Shown: piece after piece, positions 57,201 through 64,000 of the stretch | Layout of the letters: the number at the start of each line of letters is the position of its first letter | Position numbering within the stretch: the first letter of the stretch is position 1 | Assembly (NCBI RefSeq): GCF_910592395.1 | Contig: NC_088321.1 | Span: 7,874,001 to 7,938,000 of the forward strand | Origin: Lineus longissimus | Taxonomy: Eukaryota > Nemertea > Pilidiophora > Heteronemertea > Lineidae | Length of the DNA stretch: 64,000 nt | Reading direction: 5' to 3' | The notes under the pieces: generated by a model | The model's database searches: none | Told to the model about the DNA's origin: nothing | The model's input: the letters and a program-made list of their open reading frames with translations, nothing else | Position numbers and translations under genes: made by a program

Positions 57201-59090
57201 CCGGCCAGTGGGAGGGGCTATAGATCCACCGCCAAAGCTGGTGTTATGATCAGAGTGTCCGTCACTGCTCACTGTTCTATTTATGGGCCCCAGACCACAT
57301 AGTCTGGGGACCATATTGATATTGCTGGAATTCTGCATTCTATCTGTTACCAAACTTTAGTGTGAGTGTTCTCTGAAACAGCTCAACAAACCAAAAATCT
57401 TTCACCCCAAACCCACCAAGCATACCCCCATCCAAGGGACGTCACTAAAGACTTTTCAAAATTTCGGCTCATTTTGATGTTATTGACGCTTTTATGCTGA
57501 GATTCGTCTGATCGTCTTCTCCCAACATGCCGAAGTCGCGATTCAATCTGACATGCGCTGTGACATGCGCAGAGGCGAGACGCTGATACATTAGCATAAG
57601 CTCCGCCCCGTCATAATGACGTCATTATTCTCAGGAGTTGGTCGAGCGATGGGACGATGGAGGTATTATAAAGAAACCCAATTCGATTCATGGACTATCG
57701 CAAAACGATTTTTCAAAACTCAGAATATTTCGATGCTTTAGATGCGTTTTTATGACTCCAGCTCCTCCCTCTGGGAGCTGGAGTTAGTATTGTTTTCGCT
57801 CAGGTTTCTCGTCCAATCACGTGACCTCTCCAACACTCGATAATGCACTCTTTTCGTCCACGTTTTAGGCCAATCTTCGGCATGAACATGAAATCTAATA
57901 AGCGCAGTACTTAAATCAGATGTTTCTCTCGCCTTGAAAACATTCCTGGGTAAAATCCATTGAGATTAGCCGAGTTAATCTACTTTTTCCGTGATTAAAA
58001 TCTCTGCCGCTGAATTCTATAAATAGAAACTATTAACATCGCGGCAGTGTGGTTCCCATTGTGCGCCCTCCCACTTCACACCATGTCTGCAAGTTTTACG
58101 GAGAGGGAGGGCGTGCGGTAAGAAGAATGGCCAAAATGACGTCACGTTTTCCTGGCAATGCCTCTTGCCGGACCAGTCAAGCATTGGGAAAGCATCTTTA
58201 ATTCTCAATGCTATTTCAATTTCATCTCAAACATGTCTTTTTACAGACCCACCCCTTACACAGACAATGGGTAACATCAAGTCTTCTGTTTTCAAAGTGT
58301 TGGAGAAAGTGTTTTAGGCCTACCTCAGTAGCTGAACTGATAAAACACTGTCCAAGATCAGCAAAGCAGCAACTGAGAATGGTGTCAACAATGTTTTTAA
58401 CAGAAACAAGCCTCAAACACTTTCCCCAACACTTTCAAACCCAAGACTTTACCTCACTCAGTGAGTGATGCACTCTGAACTATACTTACCAAGAACTGTC
58501 TCCACCCTCATTCTCTGGCTAGGATAATGTAATCCATACAACAGTTTACTATCGCTAGGATAACCCAATGCTCCCTCCATCCAATACTCGGGGGCCCATT
58601 TAATTTGCTGTTAAGCAGATTTCTCAATCTAGTTTGTAGTTGATGTCACTAGTTTCTCTGCGCTGTGAGAGGTAGTAAGCCTTTCCACAGCCAGCCAGTG
58701 GGAGGGGCTTTCTCCTATAGATCCACCGGCAAAGCTGGTGTTATGATTTGAGTGTGTTTCTCTCGTGCTCGCTACCATCACTTAGTTGGAGTGCACAGTC
58801 TAACCAGGTGGTGTCCGTCCGCAAAAATCATTATAAGAGATCAGCTTCAGTACGATGCTACCAGTGGTGGCACATGGTGGCAGACAGAGGTATTATCCTC
58901 CTGGCCAGGTGATTACCAGGCCATGGTCGTCTCTTTAACCCACCCCTCCCATTACTGATAATGTCTTCCTCTGTTTCAGGCTCCAGTACAGAAACGAAAA
59001 CGAAAAGGTGGCAATCGAAAAAAGACATTCAAATCACATAACGACCATTTAGGAAACTTGTTAGAAGACTATTCAAACGTGGACAAGTGA
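44025..59090 (+). CDS. GTF2E2: Transcription initiation factor IIE subunit beta (TFIIE-beta), with in-frame TGA
   Basis: Seven coding exons: 44025-44166, 45519-45598, 46968-47075, 49530-49715, 53849-53945, 56210-56325 and 58980-59090. Phases are consistent throughout, giving 840 nt (279 residues plus stop; human has 291). TFIIE-beta pairs with TFIIE-alpha in the RNA polymerase II preinitiation complex in the nucleus and helps recruit TFIIH. Recognisable blocks are [17 protein letters not shown] at the N-terminus, [14 protein letters not shown] and [15 protein letters not shown] (winged helix 1), [35 protein letters not shown] (winged helix 2), [19 protein letters not shown] and the basic [11 protein letters not shown] tail ending [13 protein letters not shown]. 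Codon 142 (49623-49625) is TGA where the family has Arg, which would cut the protein at 141 residues. A 5' UTR exon must lie upstream because TTTCTAG directly precedes ATG. Confidence 0.95.
44165..44495 (+). repeat. 165-bp tandem duplication starting at the exon 1 donor
   Basis: GGTAAGCACCCTACCCTTGA at 44165 recurs as GGTAAGCACCTACCCTTGAA at 44330, with the following 150 bp (TTCGTCCCTAGTGGCACATA) also duplicated. The duplicated unit begins exactly at the splice donor. Confidence 0.9.
44735..45240 (+). mobile_element. tRNA-derived SINE interrupted by a palindromic MITE
   Basis: A-box-like TAGCCTAGTGGTT near 44747 and the SINE body (TTGATGAACCG, TCCTGACTCTTCACAGTC) are broken at about 44973 and resume at about 45118 (CCTAGTATCTGGTGTTTACG, GAGAAACATGAGTAGCTGGC). 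Confidence 0.75.
44973..45117. mobile_element. 145-bp palindromic MITE inside the SINE
   Basis: Ends AATTGATACC and GGTATCAATT. Long inner arms CGGTATTGATTGTCTCAC and GTGAGACAATCAATACCG are perfectly complementary, and AAAACCGC/GCGGTTTT also pair. Confidence 0.85.
45519..45598 (+). CDS. GTF2E2: TFIIE-beta exon 2
   Basis: Encodes [20 protein letters not shown] then IVKYMK. Acceptor TTCATTTCAG, donor AAG|GTAAGA. First helix of the N-terminal winged-helix domain. Confidence 0.95.
45717..46350 (+). mobile_element. Full-length tRNA-derived SINE
   Basis: A box TAGCTGAGTGGTG at 45728 and B box GGTCAATCCCGGG at about 45768 are at tRNA spacing. The body matches the SINEs at 18905, 25245 and 44735. 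A segment (about 45965-46165) not seen in other copies is inserted. A GAAGG-rich tail ends near 46350. Confidence 0.82.
46351..46967 (+). other. TFIIE-beta intron 2, remainder
   Basis: Nothing supported beyond short unconvincing open frames. Confidence 0.5.
46968..47075 (+). CDS. GTF2E2: TFIIE-beta exon 3
   Basis: 36 codons [20 protein letters not shown] then [16 protein letters not shown]. Acceptor TATTTCAG, donor GAG|GTAGGT. Corresponds to the human QRGDTHPLTLDEILDET block. Confidence 0.95.
47061..47826 (+). repeat. 110-bp exon 3 junction minisatellite, 7 copies
   Basis: Starts at 47061 (the real exon end), 47171, 47281, 47388, 47495, 47605 and 47715. Every unit repeats TGGCTATCGACCGAG and a donor (GTAGGT in most, GTAAGT at 47403, GTACGT in unit 5), followed by a pyrimidine-rich intron segment and a TTTGATGAAATA that imitates exon sequence. 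Confidence 0.96.
48050..48211 (+). mobile_element. MITE family A, compact copy
   Basis: TA-flanked, starting CAGTGGAACCTCCCTTAGCG and ending AATAGAGAGGTTCTACTG. 162 bp, close to the minimal family length. Confidence 0.9.
48831..49051 (+). mobile_element. MITE family A, with extra 18-bp units
   Basis: TA-flanked with the same termini. The left arm contains three extra ACCTCTCTATTAAGGATA-type units. Confidence 0.9.
49015..49552 (+). repeat. 188-bp tandem repeat fusing MITE end and exon 4 acceptor, 3 copies
   Basis: Each unit holds the family A right end (CCTTAATAGAGAGGTTCTAC), intron sequence, and the exon 4 acceptor with the first exon bases (CTTGTAG then GCCCTCGTCAACAATC). Acceptor positions 49154 and 49342 are decoys, and 49530 is the real exon. 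After the decoys the sequence returns to MITE (AGGACACCTCTCTATT). Confidence 0.93.
49530..49715 (+). CDS. GTF2E2: TFIIE-beta exon 4, carrying in-frame TGA
   Basis: 62 codons: [64 protein letters not shown]. Acceptor CCCTTGTAG, donor CAG|GTAGGC. Alignment to the family (RDKKALLRLLD) puts TGA at an arginine, one C-to-T change from CGA. The rest of the exon is intact on both sides. Confidence 0.93.
50222..52245 (+). repeat. 64-bp minisatellite, about 32 copies
   Basis: Unit AAGGCCCGGGTTTGATCCCC then TTCTCAAGGAACTGTGTGGT and CAACACTGCTTCCTACCCTG. GGGTTTGATCCC resembles a Pol III B box and the same word occurs in the SINEs here. 64 is not a multiple of three, so no long frame persists. Confidence 0.96.
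52552..52680 (+). mobile_element. SINE-like fragment
   Basis: GAGGGTCTGTCGGATGAGAC to CAGGACAAGTAAAAGATACC matches the fragment at about 31078. Confidence 0.6.
52948..53292 (+). mobile_element. MITE family A with repeated core
   Basis: Starts CAGTGGTACCTCCCTTAGCG. The core (ACTAGCTTTGGTCCCAAATT to CCTCTCTAATC) is tandemly present three times before the right end GAGAGGTTCTACT. Confidence 0.88.
53565..53848 (+). repeat. 45-bp exon 5 acceptor minisatellite, 7 copies
   Basis: Units start at 53565, 53610, 53655, 53700, 53745, 53790 and 53835. CTTACTTTCTACCACAATTT in the repeats corresponds to CTTACTTTCTACAG|CAATTG at the real exon, so the polypyrimidine tract and exon start are copied but the AG is changed to CA in the decoys. 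Confidence 0.93.
53849..53945 (+). CDS. GTF2E2: TFIIE-beta exon 5
   Basis: Encodes [20 protein letters not shown] then [12 protein letters not shown]. Acceptor TTCTACAG, donor GAGG|GTAAGG. Matches human RPDKKKILFFNDKS and following. Confidence 0.95.
54140..54600 (+). mobile_element. Dispersed TTTTAGCTCAGCTGACAAGCTGAGCT element with (CTGT)n and tRNA-like 3' part
   Basis: Begins with a hairpin (AGCTCAGCTGACAAGCTGAGCT), then a (CTGT)n microsatellite at about 54197-54231. At 54572-54600 GTGGG TTCCAAT CCCAC forms a perfect tRNA-like T arm followed by a poly-T tract, but no matching acceptor stem or A box is present. Confidence 0.55.
54659..56105 (+). mobile_element. Long dispersed element TTAGCTCACCTC...GGGCCTCTTGTT
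   Basis: Starts with the hairpin AGCTCACCTCTTAGCAGAGGTGAGCT and a GTCGTC-rich stretch, then about 300-bp internal units (GATGGCACGTTTCTTAACTG, GGCCACCAGGGGGCAAA, CAAGGTCACAGAGGTCAAAT). Ends GCCAGGCCCTTGGGCCTCTT. A widespread non-coding repeat of marine invertebrates, inserted in TFIIE-beta intron 5. Confidence 0.7.
56210..56325 (+). CDS. GTF2E2: TFIIE-beta exon 6
   Basis: Encodes [20 protein letters not shown] then [18 protein letters not shown]. Acceptor TTTATTCAG, donor GCA|GTAAGT. Matches human [22 protein letters not shown]. Confidence 0.95.
56310..56790 (+). repeat. 119-120-bp exon 6 donor minisatellite, 4 copies
   Basis: The motif GCAGTAAGTTCCAATGGGTG at the real donor recurs as GCAGTAGCTTCAATGGGTGG, GCGATAGCTTCAATGGGTGG and GCGGTAGCTTCAATGGGTGG at 119-120 bp steps. 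Decoy donors have lost the GTAAGT consensus. The unit also holds CAAGGCNGTTCCAAGGTATG. Confidence 0.93.
56815..57285 (+). repeat. About 147-bp tandem repeat, 3 copies (a fourth at 58625-58760)
   Basis: Unit GTAGTTGATGTCACTAGTTT then CTATGCGCTGTGGGAGGTAG and CCACAGCCGGCCAGTGGGAG. A lone copy at 58625-58760 suggests a dispersed element that was locally amplified. Confidence 0.88.
57286..58624 (+). other. TFIIE-beta intron 6, remainder
   Basis: Two strong hairpins: CCCCAGACCACATAGTCTGGGG (about 57296) and CTCCAGCTCCTCCCTCTGGGAGCTGGAG (about 57758). They may bound or belong to palindromic MITEs. No exon supported. Confidence 0.45.
58980..59090 (+). CDS. GTF2E2: TFIIE-beta exon 7 (C-terminus)
   Basis: 36 codons plus stop: [20 protein letters not shown] then [16 protein letters not shown]. 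Acceptor CTGTTTCAG. Matches the human basic tail (RRFKTHNEHLAGVLKDYSD). Confidence 0.95.
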   Translation, partial: APVQKRKRKGGNRKKTFKSHNDHLGNLLEDYSNVDK

Positions 59091-60239
59091 GACAGTTATC
59101 AATTTTGTAAGGACTTGTGTGATTGGCTGAAGTAATTCAGAAATGAGTTAGGTCGGGTCTGATTGGTTGGAATTCTGCTGAAGATTTTATGGAGAAAAGT
59201 GTCTGCCGTGACTATATGCGTTGCCAAAAGGTGGAAATCGTTATGACTGTTCGGTTGCATGCATCACTTGATTGACATCGATGTTCAAAGTTAAATGGAG
59301 AACACGGTCGCTGACAAACCATGTCCTTAAGCATGTTAAAGGGACAACTTGGGCATGAGATATGTTGGTTTTTTCATTACAAAAATGGCTTCCTGCAGGA
59401 GCGTGATATCTCCAAACGGGATAATTGAAAAGTCATTGAAGTCCAATAACAAATGCACAAGAACGGGGTGTAAATTTAGGCCTGCCTGAAATTCGCAAGC
59501 CATGCCCAGAACTGCCTTCCAACACAGGTGAAAATCGTTATCAGAGAACGGCATCAGTGTAATACTACCAGTGGTGACGCATGGTGTCAAGCTGGCACAT
59601 TTTCCTACTGGCCAGGTAATTTCCAGGTTGTCCCTTTAATAAGATTGAGCTCGGGGCACGGCCGCTCTTGATTGGTTCCTAATTTTCATTTGCTCTGAAA
59701 CGGTATTTGGCACTAAATTTCTAGGAAGCCACGCCCCCCACAAACCTCAACCAATAAAATCGCATATAAACAACAACAAACCTGAACACGTTGGGGTATC
59801 GCGGCTGACTTTTGTTAAGACGTAGCGTAAACTACATTCTCTGTTCGCAATAGTATTTAACCTGGTTGACCAAATTTGTAAAGTCATTCATTGAAAAAGT
59901 ACCAATTGTACGAAATGTCTGAATAGACTGGAATCGTTGCATTTGTTTATTTAAACCCACACTGAAACGGTATTTGGGCAATTTGTTTTGTAGGAGGAAA
60001 CCAGTGCACCCGGAGGGAACGAAAACAAAACGTGTTGAATTAGACTGAGTGTTGCGCAAACCTGCCTCAGTAAAAGTTTGAAAGATACTTAGTTAAAAAG
60101 ATGTGGATGGGGATGTTTTTAGAAATGAATCAAATAAAACGTTTTGTTGTTCGAAGTCTGTTTTCTGTTGGTTGGTTTTCTGTCTGGTTTCTATTTTGTT
60201 GAAAGTGTTGTTGGCGTTCATCACTGCTTTATTGGTAAC
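59091..60239. other. 3' flank of TFIIE-beta
   Basis: No further gene. 59535-59630 repeats the 58850-58960 element (TACCAGTGGTGACGCATGGT; GGCCAGGTAATTTCCAGG). Two ATTGG motifs lie near 59120-59165. A polyadenylation signal AATAAA occurs at about 60132 and would be distant. Confidence 0.45.
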
Positions 60240-60620
60240 CCTTTCACTGCCGGCTGCCTAGTATTCTCCTCCAGGGAGTATTTTCCTCAAAGGCAGGGTG
60301 AGCATCTTTCTTCGAGAAAATTCTACTTTGTCAGGTGTTTGCATTTGGAGGTGTGGTCCTCCAGGGACAGCTCGGAATACAACTCTCCTTTAGCAGGGGA
60401 CTTTAAGGCCTTCTTCTCCAGGGAGTATTCTCCTCCAACCCAGGATAAGTATTTTTACATGCCACTACGGTTTGGTTTATTGAAATGAATGTTTCTCACT
60501 TGGTGGAGTCTTATGCTTGCTCTGGCAAAGGTAAAAGGTAGACTGAGCCTTGGTTCCATTTGAAACGACGAGGGTTGAGTGTCTCGCTCAAGGACACAAA
60601 GACATAACTGCGGTGATCCG
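60240..60620 (-). mobile_element. Reverse-oriented SINE tail plus dispersed-repeat end
   Basis: CTCCAGGGAGTATTCTCCTC and TTTCTCACTTGGTGGAGTC are the complements of SINE body words seen at 19200 and 45930. TCGCTCAAGGACACAAAG belongs to the GCGCTT-family repeat. Confidence 0.6.
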
Positions 60621-62619
60621 TTTGAGAGTCAAACCCATGGTAGTCCTTATATCAATGTGTTTGGTCGCCTGACGCTTGTAACGAGAAGAGTTTTTGGGTG
60701 CATTTCTATAGTAACTCACACAACATAGTGAGTGTAATGGTTACGTGTGTATAAAGTGTAAACAAAATTCATATATCCATCATGTCCATCGAATCTGAAA
60801 AAATTTGTGCAGACCCATGACAATTCTGGTTCCGGTACAGTTTGTCGCATTCCATACGGGCCGCGCTTGCCGATCCTGCTTTCACGACGCACCGCAACCA
60901 CAGTTACCATGATTCCCATTGTTTCCTTCCTCGTGACGCAATTATTTCATGACGTCATGAGCCATTGACCATTCACGCAAGTAGATTTATTCACACCGGC
61001 GCCACTGAAGTGCGGGTGTGGGACATCATGTATTTCAAAATCGTCTGCTAGGACATACAGGACAACGTCGGCGGAGACAGTTGTGACATTTCATTGCAGA
61101 CAAAGAAAACGTCATCTTCTTCTCGATTTACGTAACTTCAAAAAAGTCAGTTTTATCACTACTAAATCCAGATCCAGTCACGTGATTTCTAGTAACTGCC
61201 AAACTCGACCCAGTGCCAGAACTGTGAAGTAATGATGTAGGTCACGTGGTCAGAGTGCAGGAGTTCCCTTACCGCCTGGCTATCCGATTTAGCATCTACC
61301 GTTCCGGAACGACATCAGCGCCTCCAGTGTCAAGATAATAAATTTGCCATTCTTGATTTTGGCGCCAAACGAATAAAAAAAACGCGTTAAAACAATTAAG
61401 AATATATCAGCTACAAAAATTCGTTATTAACTAACTGCTGAAGAAACATACACAAATATCTAGGCTAGCAGGTGGAAAATTCAATTATTATTTCACCACA
61501 AAGAGCTGCTTCTGTCCGCAGATATGAGACAGCTACCGGGGCGGGGACTATTTCTTATGGGGCCTTATTGTTCAGCGTCTCCAAGGAATTTCCCCCCAAT
61601 GTACTGACTAAAACCTGTCACTTTCAGAGAACGGGGTTGGGGCTTTGGGGGTCTCATCCCCAAATGTACTGGCTAAATATGTCAGAAGGACGGGGTTTGG
61701 GGGGCTCCCCCATGTCAAACAGTTGTGGGAGTTGACTAGAGCTTGCTCTTTACATATTATAGGCCTAGTACATGCCCACCAATGCAGATTGAAGTCGGAC
61801 CTCTCGGCTCTGGCTGTTGGGGCGCAGGACCCCGCCGCGAAGACCGATCAGCCGGTTGCGGCTGACGGGGAAAAGGTCACATAATTTAGGAGGAGAGACG
61901 ATAACGACGAGGATGGATTTCTCTAATTTCTACTTTTTTTCGGACTTTTAAATATGGCATTTTGGCAGATCGTTGTGGATAGGGAGGAGGCTAGTATTGG
62001 ATGAGCGGAAAGAGTGGATATCGTATATTCTGGAGATATTGACGTCGTGTAGAGACATCGTTTTGGAGGGAGCATAAACGGACGTTTTTGTGCAGTGTTT
62101 GCCGTCACTATTTTCTCCCGCCGTGGCTCATGAAGGGAGGCCTCCCACCCGCGATTATTTAGATCGTTCTATTCCACGGCCGTTAGACAACAATGTGCCT
62201 TAACAATTTATTTGATCACATGACTCCTGTGGAATCTCCGATCTGATTGGTTGATCTGCAAACATGACGCCTTCGTGGTAATTTGCATGATTTATGAAGT
62301 AATTTCCCTTGACCAACTTTGAACGCGTCGATTATGATAATAAAAGGGAGGGACCCAAATCGGAAGTGAATAATAATTAGGTCATGTGCCAGGAATGGTT
62401 ACTGCGTAATCAATTTTTTGGGTACTTCGTCAACTGGCGGAGAAATTTGCTGATGCGCCAAATCCCGTGCGAGTTTCTTCGATATTTCGCCGGAAAATCA
62501 GTTTAAAACAGGTAAGATCGGTTCATATGCCAAGAATTCGTACATGGTAACGAAGAACCCATATCGAGGGACTCTTATGAACCAAGAATAGAAACTAGCA
62601 AGTCTTTAATATGTAAAGT
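60621..62619. other. Region without a supported gene
   Basis: Short open frames only. A 61645-61884 frame ends in an Ala/Asp-rich run but has no family likeness or splice context. G-rich phrases (GGGGTTGGGGCTTTGGGGG at about 61634) foreshadow the array at 62630. Confidence 0.4.
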
Positions 62620-62634
62620 CAAGAACTTAGTGAG

Positions 62635-62855
62635 CCCCCCTTTAGGTCGGGGGAGCTCCCCCGAACCCCCCTACGAGCATATGTTAAGTGCAAGCTCTAA
62701 CAACTACAGCTGTTACAATGGGGGGACACCCCCCAAACCCCCCTCCGTCGACATAGGTTTTTACCAGTGCGTTGGGGGGAAGCTCCCCCCAAACCCCCCC
62801 GGTGAACAGTCAACTAGCCCTTCTGTGTCATACTGCTGGAGGGGGGGGGGTGCGA
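62635..62855. repeat. Three G/C-run hairpins spaced about 65 bp
   Basis: CGGGGGAGCTCCCCCG, GGGGGGACACCCCCC and GGGGGGAAGCTCCCCCC, each followed by GAACCCCCC- or AAACCCCCC-type runs, recur at about 62649, 62719 and 62775. The stretch then ends in about 10 G at about 62841. Confidence 0.75.
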
Positions 62856-63029
62856 TGGGACCATCCATATAGTTCCTTCCGACACATTTTTGTTTTGGTA
62901 ATGTAATACATTGTGATTGACCTTATTCACGGGAATCGGGCGTTTCCAGTGATATACGACACAAATGGGTTGTCCTCATGCATTCACTTTCGAAACGCAT
63001 TTTAAAATAGATGTTACGTCCTGTTAACC

Positions 63030-63100
63030 CTTAAACCGCCAGAGGCGACGATCGTCGACATAAGGGGGAAAGCGCCAGAGGCGACGATCGTCGACAGCAG
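63030..63100. repeat. Duplicated palindromic motif GCCAGAGGCGACGATCGTCG
   Basis: GCCAGAGGCGACGATCGTCG then ACA occurs at about 63039 and 63073. CGACGATCGTCG is a perfect 12-bp palindrome in each. Confidence 0.85.
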
Positions 63101-64000
63101 ACATTTAGTTCCACCTGTCTGCTAAGAGATGGCAGTGAGTGTGCATGTACGCTCTTTGGTACTTCGACAGTGATGCTTAGCACAAAATGGCATCGAACAA
63201 ATTTCAAGTTTCTATACAAGCTTTTGAGTATTTTATCAAAAACTTGAAGCCCCATTTTCGCGGGAATGACGTCATCAGGAGTAATTAGCGCTGCTACGAC
63301 TAATTAGACGGATGCTTCGACCAGGAATCGGATGGAAACGATGTATTTGTATTTGTAGACTTCATATTAAAATACCAAGGGAGGTATAAAAAGCTGATGG
63401 AGGTATGTTCTGGCCATATTTTTGTTGATTATGGGTATTTGCACTAATTAACCCCTAATTAGTAAATTTTGGCGGGAAATGTCACAAAAATCGACGGGAA
63501 TTACCATTTGTATAAAATCATCAGTACATTCCATGGTGTTTGTAACAAAAATAACGTTGTTATTAATCATTTTCAAAAATGCTCGGTTAATTCGGCGCTC
63601 AGGGGTAATATGATTTTGTTAATTCGGCGCTTTAAGGGTTAATGGGGCACGTCATCATCGCGTACATTTTGGAAAAACTCCCTAACGAGACCGGAGCAGA
63701 CGGCTGAAAGTAGTTTACTTATTGGCCGCTAGGGTACAGAATGTACGTCGCTCACCCGAATTTTTCACGCAACTATAGCTAAATAGAGCTAGTTCTAGTT
63801 TGTGATTCAATTTGATACTTCAGATTTGGGCAGTAGACCAATATAACTTAGTCGTCAGTGTGGTTTTAAGCTGGAAAAACGTATTTGTTTTTCTTAAAGT
63901 GCCTTTTTTGGACGGGTGTGTGCGATTGTTTTGTTTTTATGTCACGTGACCTCGATCATGTCGACACAAAATTGAAATAAACCACCCTTTTCTGTCATTA
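63101..64000. other. AT-rich right flank
   Basis: Nothing supported as a gene. Repeated phrase TTAATTCGGCGCT at about 63586 and 63618. Confidence 0.4.

Overview
The window looks like intron-rich nuclear DNA from a marine invertebrate. The evidence is long introns with canonical GT/AG junctions, tRNA-derived SINEs, a CR1/L2-like retrotransposon tail, many palindromic DNA transposons (MITEs), frequent TAGGCCTA-type words, and minisatellites over a large part of the sequence. An echinoderm, hemichordate or amphioxus is my first guess and a lophotrochozoan is possible; the sequence alone does not settle it.

Left (1-11.1 kb): the 3' end of a CR1/L2-like retrotransposon, an 89-bp minisatellite, then a transposon-derived satellite. 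A pogo/Tc1-like MITE with TA-flanked termini at 4224 and 9819 contains about 190 copies of a 25-bp unit and a second, TTAA-flanked MITE. Its right terminus plus flanking DNA is repeated six times at 78 bp.

Middle, minus strand (11.1-38.8 kb): reading right to left, an intact set of exons encodes a 654-residue NimA-related (NEK8/NEK9-like) protein kinase with an unusual N-terminus: a 258-codon charged disordered exon, then a DUF4347-like region carrying an HG motif and an AC motif as in clan-CD (caspase/CHAT) folds. The last kinase exon ends in a splice donor without a stop. The next compatible acceptor leads into a SANT/Myb-like exon, then linker exons, a ubiquitin-like (UBX-type) region and a HECT-type N-lobe that ends early. 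These may be two neighbouring genes or one kinase-E3 fusion. A 4-6 kb tandem duplication (16.6-20.7 and 20.7-27.1 kb) copied two kinase exons and the first three exons of the SANT/HECT gene. The outer copy lost two kinase exons and has a frameshift in the DFG exon.

Right, plus strand (44.0-59.1 kb): a seven-exon gene for TFIIE-beta (GTF2E2), 279 codons, recognisable end to end. It carries an in-frame TGA at codon 142, where the family has an arginine. Five of its seven coding exons have tandem arrays that start on, or copy, their own splice junction; a kinase-gene exon near 36.6 kb shows the same on a larger scale (about 19 units of 84 bp that stay open in the exon's frame).

Flanks (59.1-64 kb): no convincing gene; SINE-like and dispersed repeats, CCAAT motifs and G-rich hairpins.

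The genes serve unrelated cellular roles (kinase signalling, ubiquitin ligation, basal transcription). What links them is the way transposon ends and exon junctions have repeatedly become tandem arrays.
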